Both the position numbers and the translations under genes were made by a program. From the NCBI GenBank assembly GCA_945883815.1, contig CAMCYJ010000017.1:1-54152 (forward strand): 54,152 nt of DNA. The letters are read 5' to 3'. A model generated the notes under the pieces. It did not search any database. It was not told where the DNA came from and was given only the letters and a program-made list of their open reading frames with translations. Position 1 is the first letter of the stretch. Every line of letters starts with the position of its first letter. The DNA is from Akkermansia muciniphila (GTDB taxonomy: Bacteria; Verrucomicrobiota; Verrucomicrobiia; Limisphaerales; UBA9464). Below, piece by piece: positions 1-5,599 of this stretch.

Positions 1-13
1 GCAGACGTACCTG

Positions 14-1042
14 ATGAGATCGATTTTGCCCGTTTCCGGCTTTTTTCTTGCGGCCGCCTTCGCTGCCGCCGTCCAGCCCCCCGTTCGCGCCGAGGGACCG
101 CTCGGGTCTTGGACTGGGGCCTGGCTCGAGAACGACCTGGTGGTCAATACCGACCGCCACTACACGCATGGAACCCTGTTCTCCCATCTTTTTCATGAGC
201 ATGCCGCTGGGGACGGTTCCGGCCCCGATCGTGTGGCGAGCCATCTTCCGGCGATGGGGCTGCTGGGCGGATTTTCGCGATGGGGCGTGAGTCTCGGGCA
301 GAACATCTACACGCCGGACGACATTCGGGCGACCGGACTCGTGGTGAACGACCGCCCCTATGCGGGCTACCTGTACACCAGTTGGCATCTCATTCGACGC
401 GGGGATTTGGGATACGACAAGCGTCCGGTCCAGGACTCGTGGACTCTAGACCTCGGTATCGTCGGGCCGGGATCCGGGGCAGAGCAGGCGCAGAACACCG
501 TCCACCGGATGCGCCATTTCGAGGAAGCGCTCGGTTGGGGAAACCAGCTTCAGAACGAGCCGGCGGTGAACCTGAAGTATGCCCGGGTGTTCCGCTATTC
601 TTCCGGGACACCCGGCGGTTGGGAGGCCCAGTTTCTTCCTCACTATGGTGCCAGCTTGGGCACCATTTTCACCGTTGCGGCAGCCGGCGCGCAGGTCCGG
701 GGCGGCTGGAACCTTCCCGAAAACTTCGGCCATCGGAACATCGGGGATCTTCTGCCGAGTACCGGGGGCCGGAGTGGCCAGGAAACGTCGCATTGGTCGG
801 CCCTGTTGTTTGCCACGATGGAGGGACGGGCCGTCGCGTGGAATATGCTGCTCGATGGCAATCTCTACCATGACAGCCATTCGGTCGACAAACAGCTGGT
901 GGTGGGCGAGTTCAAGGGGGGTGCCACGATTGCCTACAGGGCGGTGTCACTGACTCTCATGCAGGTGGTTCGAAGCAACGAGTATGACAACCAGCCCTCG
1001 TTCGACACCTACGGTTCGCTCTCACTGGGAGTGAGCTGGTAG
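14..1042 (+). CDS. LpxR-like lipid A deacylase family (DUF2219) outer-membrane protein
   Basis: The 342-residue protein begins with a classical signal peptide (hydrophobic residues about 8-20, cleavage near VRA-EG at 26-27). The mature start, W-x-E-N-D-L-V-V-N-T-D-R-H-Y-T-H-G, is the hallmark of the LpxR/DUF2219 family, whose members are outer-membrane beta-barrels that remove the 3'-acyloxyacyl group from lipid A. The length fits the family, and the C terminus ends in an aromatic residue (SLGVSW), as outer-membrane barrel strands often do. Family membership is well supported; lipid A as the substrate here is inferred. The ATG at 14 is chosen because it gives the signal peptide directly; the window edge hides the promoter. 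About 47 bases from the middle of the gene (493-539) reappear at 2455-2501. Confidence 0.85.
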   Translation: MRSILPVSGFFLAAAFAAAVQPPVRAEGPLGSWTGAWLENDLVVNTDRHYTHGTLFSHLFHEHAAGDGSGPDRVASHLPAMGLLGGFSRWGVSLGQNIYTPDDIRATGLVVNDRPYAGYLYTSWHLIRRGDLGYDKRPVQDSWTLDLGIVGPGSGAEQAQNTVHRMRHFEEALGWGNQLQNEPAVNLKYARVFRYSSGTPGGWEAQFLPHYGASLGTIFTVAAAGAQVRGGWNLPENFGHRNIGDLLPSTGGRSGQETSHWSALLFATMEGRAVAWNMLLDGNLYHDSHSVDKQLVVGEFKGGATIAYRAVSLTLMQVVRSNEYDNQPSFDTYGSLSLGVSW

Positions 1043-1050
1043 CCACCCAG

Positions 1051-1104
1051 AAAAGGGGTCGGTCCTCACTATTGACACAAACTCTTTCGCGATAATGTCA
1101 ATAA
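1051..1104. repeat. REP-like dispersed repeat, copy 1, with a small hairpin
   Basis: Just downstream of the LpxR-like gene. Positions 1051-1090 recur at 2364-2402 with only a few differences, and the core recurs inverted at 8521-8546. The right half can fold: ATTGACA at 1071-1077 is complementary to TGTCAAT at 1096-1102. The position next to a RAYT remnant suggests a REP family mobilised by that type of transposase. Confidence 0.75.
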
Positions 1105-1105
1105 T

Positions 1106-1534
1106 GGGGTCAGTTCTTGATATTGATATGTAAAGGAACGGCGCGGGGCGGAGGAGGGCGAGGAGTTCAAGCCGATTCGGCGCGGCTGGTGTCTGGGCGA
1201 GGAGAAGTTTCGGGAGGAGTTGCTGATGCAAATGAGCGAGCGGATGGGGGCGGAGCATTACGGCGAGGAGCGCGCGGAGACGGCGGAGGCGCTGGCGGAA
1301 CTGATCATCGCGGAGGAGTTGAAGCGGTGGCGGTGGCAGGAAGCTGAACTCAAAACTCGGCCCAAGGGGGATTCAGTGACGGTGGCTTTGGCGGCGCGCT
1401 TGCGAGCGGAGACAACGATGACGGTGGGGTGGATCGCCGAACGTCTGGCGATGAGCACGCGCGGTTACCTGAACCATCTCTTGTATCGCCGGAGGAAGCT
1501 GGGCGAGGAGTAGACAATATCAAGAACTGACCCC
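1106..1534. repeat. Perfect 20-bp inverted repeat bracketing a RAYT remnant
   Basis: Bases 1106-1125 (starting GGGGTCAGTTC) and 1515-1534 (ending GAACTGACCCC) are exact reverse complements, 20 of 20. They bracket the open frame 1127-1513, which ends one base before the right arm. The pattern looks like a REP pair flanking a REP-associated tyrosine transposase. Confidence 0.85.
1127..1513 (+). pseudogene. C-terminal remnant of a REP-associated (RAYT/IS200-like) transposase
   Basis: The frame is open from just after a stop at 1124-1126 to the TAG at 1511-1513, with no convincing start codon. It reads RRGWCLGEEKF, then an acidic helical stretch, and ends T-T-M-T-V-G-W-I-A-E-R-L-A-M-S-T-R-G-Y-L-N, which is the C-terminal tail I know from verrucomicrobial and planctomycetal REP-associated transposases. 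The N-terminal catalytic HUH/Tyr domain is absent: the left inverted repeat lies immediately upstream, so the catalytic part was deleted and only about 125 residues remain. Non-functional as a transposase. Family assignment is from recalled similarity of the tail. Confidence 0.7.
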
Positions 1535-1591
1535 TTTTTCAGTTTATCGGACTGCATCGCAAGAGGTGCTTCGAGGTGTTTTTACGGTCTG

Positions 1592-2026
1592 TTAGAACGT
1601 CTGGATAACGTGAAGCACGGATTGTCCGCCGGGAACGAGCGCCGCGTTGATGCCGGTGTCGAACGTGGCGAACCGACCCCCGTGTTTTACAGCAAGCGCC
1701 AGAAGGTAATAGTCGGTGAGATGCTTGGACCCGGGCAACTGAGGATGGAGGCGGTCATCCGTCAGCGTCAGGTCATCCGGCCAAAACTGATGCCCCGGTG
1801 CCACCATCAGGCGCGAAAGCACCCGGCGCGCTTCCACGGGGCTCCCCAGCGTTCGCGGGTACGATGGATGGCTGAGAATCCGGAGGAAGGCGTTCTCGGT
1901 TGTCGGACAGGTAGCCCAGCCACCAGTAACAGCCTCGCGTTCAAAGAAGCGCATGGCAGCACCTTCATGCACGTGTCCGGCGTCGCCCAAGGCGATGAGC
2001 ACGCTGGCGTCCAAGAGCGTGGTCAT
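1592..2026 (-). CDS. vapC: PIN-domain ribonuclease toxin (VapC family)
   Basis: A 144-residue PIN-domain protein. The first acidic residue sits in the N-terminal strand T-L-L-D-A-S-V-L-I-A-L (D6). A second acidic residue lies in C-P-T-T-E-N-A-F-L-R (about 44), and the C-terminal cluster is T-D-Y-Y-L-L-A-L-A followed by F-A-T-F-D. This spacing of Asp/Glu is that of Mg-dependent PIN ribonucleases, which in VapBC modules cleave tRNA or rRNA. The start overlaps the stop of the upstream ribbon-helix-helix gene by four bases (ATGA), so the two are translationally coupled. The length is normal for VapC. Target RNA cannot be told from sequence. Confidence 0.85.
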   Translation of the reverse strand: MTTLLDASVLIALGDAGHVHEGAAMRFFEREAVTGGWATCPTTENAFLRILSHPSYPRTLGSPVEARRVLSRLMVAPGHQFWPDDLTLTDDRLHPQLPGSKHLTDYYLLALAVKHGGRFATFDTGINAALVPGGQSVLHVIQTF

Positions 2027-2316
2027 GAGCGTTGGGGATGGGTCATCCGCTCAAGCTCCTCGTTTTCCAAGGCCTCTTGGACGGCACGAACCTGGGCCAC
2101 CGTGGTGGAAGGACTGCCGGACGCCTTGCGGATGCGAAGGATGCCAAAGGGCCCGACTTCGAACCGGGATGGGTCGGGGTTATCCGGTTCCATGGACGGT
2201 CGGATTTCCCGACGGAGGGCCGCCTCAATGATGGCCTTGAGGGTCGTCTTCCGACGGACAGCAAGGGTCTTGGCCTCCATTAAAAGGTCATCGGGAAGCA
2301 CCAGTGTTGTTTTCAC
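2023..2316 (-). CDS. vapB: Ribbon-helix-helix antitoxin partner of VapC
   Basis: 97 residues. The N terminus M-K-T-T-L-V-L-P-D-D-L-L-M-E-A-K followed by R-R-K-T-T-L-K-A-I-I-E-A-A-L-R-R-E reads as a short beta strand and two helices, the standard ribbon-helix-helix DNA-binding fold. The remaining 50 residues are hydrophilic and would form the toxin-neutralising arm. It is the first gene of the pair and overlaps vapC by four bases. By family knowledge the antitoxin, or the complex, represses its own promoter, which should lie in about 2317-2350; an imperfect palindrome-like AT-rich stretch (ATATGGCTAACAGTATGGGTATA) is there, but I cannot define an operator. Confidence 0.8.
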   Translation of the reverse strand: MKTTLVLPDDLLMEAKTLAVRRKTTLKAIIEAALRREIRPSMEPDNPDPSRFEVGPFGILRIRKASGSPSTTVAQVRAVQEALENEELERMTHPQRS

Positions 2317-2363
2317 AATATGGCTAACAGTATGGGTATACGGCTCATAGTAAAGCTACGCCG

Positions 2364-2402
2364 AAAAGGGGTTGGTCCTCACTATTGACACAAATTCTTT
2401 CG
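2364..2402. repeat. REP-like dispersed repeat, copy 2
   Basis: Nearly identical to 1051-1090 (for example GGTTGGTCC for GGTCGGTCC and AAATTC for AAACTC). It lies just upstream of the vapBC promoter side and directly before gene debris, so the VapBC module sits between two direct copies of this repeat. Confidence 0.8.
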
Positions 2403-2454
2403 TGCCGACTTCCGGATCGCCCCTGGATTGCGCCGGGTCGTGCGGGCTTTGAAG

Positions 2455-2501
2455 GAACACCGTCCACCGGATGCGCCGTTTCGAGGAAGCGCTCGGTTGG
2501 G
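2455..2501 (+). pseudogene. 47-bp duplicated scrap of the LpxR-like gene
   Basis: Bases 2455-2501 match bases 493-539 inside the LpxR-like gene with a single difference (G for A at the position corresponding to 516). No further homology extends on either side, so it is a short patch copied or left behind by rearrangement, about 2 kb from the parent. Confidence 0.85.
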
Positions 2502-2745
2502 CCTTGGTCGAAGTGAGGGTCCAGATCGCGTTCGTCGTGCCCTTCATCGCCATGAAGGGCATCGCGATGGAAGATCGTCGAAAGGCGAAGGACGCCTGCG
2601 ACATCGACTTCGTGCTCCACAACTATCCGGGAGGCGTGGATGAGGTGGTAAAGTCATTCTGCCCGCACCTCAACGACTCCTCGAAGCCCGCCTCGAAACC
2701 CTCGAGCGCCCCGAGGCCGCTTACCGCTTGGGTATGGCCTACTGA
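2502..2745 (+). pseudogene. Remnant of an AbiEii-like nucleotidyltransferase family gene
   Basis: In frame with position 2504 the DNA encodes VPFIAMKGIAMEDR, then K-D-A-C-D-I-D-F-V-L-H-N-Y-P-G-G-V-D-E-V-V. The pattern K-D-x-x-D-I-x-x-x-x-x-N-Y-P-G-G is what I recall from the C-terminal half of AbiEii/nucleotidyltransferase-type proteins of accessory DNA. After about 2660 the sense moves to another frame (L-P-A-P-Q-R-L-L-E-A-R-L, ending G-M-A-Y and a TGA at 2743-2745), so the copy is frameshifted as well as lacking its N-terminal half. The left edge abuts the LpxR scrap. Bases 2746-2921 show no further recognisable gene. Family assignment is tentative. Confidence 0.45.
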
Positions 2746-2921
2746 CCGGGCCTCTCGGCAGTGGTTCGCTGTGTCACAGGACAAAGGGCGGGTCGTGGCG
2801 TGAGCCATAGTTCAAAGATTCCCAAGGGAAGCGCCTACCTCAACGACTCCGCGACATCCCGGACGCGGACCGAGCAACTCGATCCATTTTCCGCCGATCG
2901 AATGGCCGCCCTGAATCCCTC

Positions 2922-3506
2922 CTATCGGCTGGCTTTCAGCCGGATGTAGATGGAATCCCCCTCGGGCCGGCCGCAGATCGAGTCGATCCGGTTGCTAGAG
3001 ACGCGGTTGGTGGCGATGGTCAAAGCTCTCCACTCGCCTTGATAAAGGTTGGTGGCGAATTCGGCCTGCAGCCTCCAGTCGGGAATTAGAGTCGAGCTCA
3101 AAACCACGTCCTTGCCCAACTCGAGGCCTAGGATCCGGACTTCAGGTGGCGGAACCGTGAAGATGTCGCCAAACATCCATGGATGGATGGGGCAGATGTA
3201 GATGTACGAGGCGTTGTTGGTTGGAACGGTATAGGTTAACCGGCCGGTGTTGATCTCGTTGTTCACCACTCCGGGGCTCTGGATCTGGAACGGATGCTGG
3301 GACGAAGTGTCGACATCGAAAGTGTATGTCTGACCTCGGACCAATGTCAGGGTCCCGGCGTTGGTCCCGTTGAAGAGGAAGTGGTGCTGCCCTCCAGGCG
3401 TCTCAACGCGGATGTCCGCGGACCGCAACCCAACCACCAGCACCAGTCCACCAAGCGCCGGAAACAGCGTCCATCGATGCATTGATCTAGGTCTTGAGCC
3501 GGACAT
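2922..3506 (-). CDS. Secreted cupredoxin-like protein with C-terminal beta domain
   Basis: 194 residues. A signal peptide or anchor (FPALGGLVLVVGLRSA) precedes a plastocyanin-like domain (about 30-118). The copper ligands are visible: His in S-S-Q-H-P-F-Q-I and the C-terminal loop C-P-I-H-P-W-M, giving the Cys-His-Met set of a type I copper site. Residues 125-194 resemble the small beta module found at the C terminus of many exported verrucomicrobial proteins (W-R-L-Q-A-E-F-A-T-N-L near its start, S-I-Y-I-R-L at its end). A periplasmic or extracellular electron-transfer or copper-binding role is inferred; no redox partner is adjacent. Starts at 3506 or the in-frame ATG at 3482 are both possible. 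Confidence 0.65.
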   Translation of the reverse strand: MSGSRPRSMHRWTLFPALGGLVLVVGLRSADIRVETPGGQHHFLFNGTNAGTLTLVRGQTYTFDVDTSSQHPFQIQSPGVVNNEINTGRLTYTVPTNNASYIYICPIHPWMFGDIFTVPPPEVRILGLELGKDVVLSSTLIPDWRLQAEFATNLYQGEWRALTIATNRVSSNRIDSICGRPEGDSIYIRLKASR

Positions 3507-3920
3507 AGTAATGGGGATTAGCTTTTTGACGCTCCGCGATCGGCACAGTTGGGCCTTGCCGTTTTAGGTCTGCTGAAAAGCGTTATACTTGCCGTGCGAC
3601 TCGGACAAGGACTTATGGGTGTGGTTGTCGCTGCCAATGGGCTGCTGCGGAACGGGGTCAGGGAACGATTTCCGAATTGTGGACTCAGGCGGGTGTTCGT
3701 CTGTGTCGCCCATAGCCTCGGCAAGAGTCCATCCAGGTTGCGGAGCCCTTGGCCGATTTTTAGGCCAACTGAATCGGTGCATCCAAAATCGGAAGTCATT
3801 CCCTGAACCGGATGCTCCCCCCCCCTATGCCCCCGATGCCTGACCCGCTCTGCTGGTCTCTCGGGGCGAACCCATTGCAAAAACGGCGAGGTCCGGTTCT
3901 GCTGGAACAGCAACGACTGA
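3507..3920. other. 414 bp without a recognisable gene
   Basis: Short overlapping open frames on both strands have no recognisable motif. The stretch holds a C9 run around 3817-3825. It may be decayed sequence; I see no promoter or RNA structure I can defend. Confidence 0.4.
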
Positions 3921-4274
3921 GTGGTGACCAAACTCCTCTTCATCTGCAGCCGAAATGAAATCCGCAGCCTCACGGCAGAGCGGATGTTTAGCGGTTCGCC
4001 GCAGTTTCAGGCACGGTCGGCGGGCACGCAACCGCAGGCTCGGGTGCGGGTGACCGAAGGGCTCATTGGCTGGGCGGACATCGTGTTTGCGATGGAGAAG
4101 TCGCACGTCGCCAAGCTGAGTGAGCGGTTCCCAGACGCTCTGGCCCACAAGCGGGTCGTCTGCCTCCGCATTCCAGATGATTTTGAGTTCATGAGCCCGG
4201 AACTTGTGGATGCGTTGACGGCGGCGCTGGCGAACGAACTCGAGGGATGGCCTGGTCCGCTTTCTCCGCGATGA
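3921..4274 (+). CDS. Small low-molecular-weight protein-tyrosine-phosphatase family protein
   Basis: 117 residues. The N-terminal K-L-L-F-I-C-S-R-N-E-I-R-S-L-T-A-E contains the C-X5-R-S phosphate-binding loop of low-molecular-weight tyrosine phosphatases, with Cys as nucleophile. Further family features are S-A-G-T, W-A-D-I-V-F-A-M-E and the C-terminal I-P-D-D-F-E-F-M. The protein is shorter than classical members (about 150) and belongs to the compact subgroup found in many environmental bacteria. The start is a GTG at 3921 (GTG at 3924 is equally possible); no strong Shine-Dalgarno is visible. Substrate unknown; it stands alone. Confidence 0.75.
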   Translation: MVTKLLFICSRNEIRSLTAERMFSGSPQFQARSAGTQPQARVRVTEGLIGWADIVFAMEKSHVAKLSERFPDALAHKRVVCLRIPDDFEFMSPELVDALTAALANELEGWPGPLSPR

Positions 4275-4322
4275 CCATTCGGTGATGAGTTCGGCTGCCG
4301 CCGAGCTTTTCTCCTGAGCGCC

Positions 4323-4487
4323 TCAGGAAAGGTCGAGCTGCACCTGGACCCAACGATTGTCGTTGAGACAGCGTTGGTCCTGAACAGCCTCTAAAAACAA
4401 GGCTATGCAGAGGTGGTGGACGCGGTCCGGGATCTGATCACGGGTTGCCGCTATTCGCCCAGTGAATTGACGATCGACTTTCCTTGA
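4323..4487 (+). pseudogene. Possible degraded coding fragment with internal stop
   Basis: One frame reads as plausible protein on both sides of a TAA at 4392-4394: V-E-L-H-L-D-P-T-I-V-V-E-T-A-L-V-L-N-S-L, stop, then Y-A-E-V-V-D-A-V-R-D-L-I-T-G-C-R-Y-S-P-S-E-L-T-I-D-F-P, stop. The second half has good codon-like structure and an amphipathic helix. I do not recognise the family. Read-through coding on both sides of one stop suggests a recently decayed C terminus rather than noise. Confidence 0.35.
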
Positions 4488-4499
4488 GGCTTCCGGCCG

Positions 4500-5579
4500 A
4501 TGGTGTGTCATCGGGGCATGCCCCAGTTTGCAGAGTCCGGTGCGACCGATTTCAGACATCCCGCTCGCTGGAGTCTCTTCAGTGCTGCGCTGCGCTGGGG
4601 CGCCTCGGTTGTCGTGTTGGGTCTGGCGCTTTTGGTGCAGACGGCCGGCGCGGCCACGGTTTCCTCGGACGCCCATGGGGGTCCCGTTCGATTGGAATGC
4701 GGCGAGGGCACGGTGACCTTCAAGCTCCGTTCCAAGCCGGTGGTGACTTATCGCGGCGGGCACGGAGTCTTGCCGGCTGGGGTGCCCGAGGAGTACCGCC
4801 GGGCGGGTTATTTGCATCCGTTGGTGAGCCCGTCCGGGCGAGTGGTCACGGGCGATTATCCCAAAAACCACCTGCACCATCATGGTGTCTGGGCTTCGTG
4901 GACGCGGACCGAGATCGAGGGTCGTAAGCCCGACTTCTGGAACATGGGCCAGAAGATGGGGCGGGTGGAGATGATCCAGTGGCTCGGGGCTCGCGAATCG
5001 GCCGACGGTGCCGAGATTGAAACGCTGCATCACTATGTGGACCTGACCGCCCAGGTGCCCACCCTCATCCTGCTCGAAGGATGGAAGGTTCGAGTCCCCG
5101 TCACGCCCGCGGGCAAGCCCTACCGCATCGACCTGACGGTGCGGCAGACCAATGTCACCGAACACTCGCTGGCCTTGCCCGAATACCGCTATGGCGGACT
5201 GGGATTCCGCGGGCTCGACGCTTGGGATGGCGCGCCGAACTGCCGCTTCCTGACTTCCGAGGGCGTGACGAATCGGGTGAAAGGCAATGAATCCCGAGCG
5301 CGCTGGTGCTGGATCGGGGGGGCGGCCCAGTCTGTCGAGGGTGGGGACGGGATTGCTGGGGTGGTTCTTTTGGCGCATCCCTCCAATTTTCGTTTTCCGG
5401 AGCCGATGAGGATCCACCCAACCGAGCCGTTCTTTTGCTGGTCTCCGCAGCAGGCGGGCGACTTCACTCTGCCGCCGCGGGGCGTGCACGCGATGCGCTA
5501 TCGGATCCTGGTGATCGATGGTCCGCCCGAACCGAAGCAACTTGAGCAGCAGTGGCTCGAGTGGTCCCGGGAACCCTGA
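4500..5579 (+). CDS. Exported DUF6807 (PmoA-like) family protein
   Basis: 359 residues with an N-terminal membrane or signal segment (about 35-52, ending TAGA-AT). The body carries the DUF6807 signature: Y-L-H-P-L-V-S-P-S-G, then V-T-G-D-Y-P, then H-L-H-H-H-G-V-W. These proteins are secreted in Planctomycetes and Verrucomicrobia and are often found in carbohydrate-utilisation loci; several carry the misleading name 'methane oxygenase PmoA'. No enzymatic role is established to my knowledge. GAGG lies about ten bases before the ATG at 4500. The next gene begins 20 bases downstream, so the two are probably co-transcribed. Confidence 0.75.
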   Translation: MVCHRGMPQFAESGATDFRHPARWSLFSAALRWGASVVVLGLALLVQTAGAATVSSDAHGGPVRLECGEGTVTFKLRSKPVVTYRGGHGVLPAGVPEEYRRAGYLHPLVSPSGRVVTGDYPKNHLHHHGVWASWTRTEIEGRKPDFWNMGQKMGRVEMIQWLGARESADGAEIETLHHYVDLTAQVPTLILLEGWKVRVPVTPAGKPYRIDLTVRQTNVTEHSLALPEYRYGGLGFRGLDAWDGAPNCRFLTSEGVTNRVKGNESRARWCWIGGAAQSVEGGDGIAGVVLLAHPSNFRFPEPMRIHPTEPFFCWSPQQAGDFTLPPRGVHAMRYRILVIDGPPEPKQLEQQWLEWSREP

Positions 5580-5599
5580 ATTTTCCAATACTTCGTCGC

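Noticed and set aside
3817-3825. C9 run considered as a second slippage site
   Set aside because: It lies in DNA with no gene recognised, so no reading frame depends on it.
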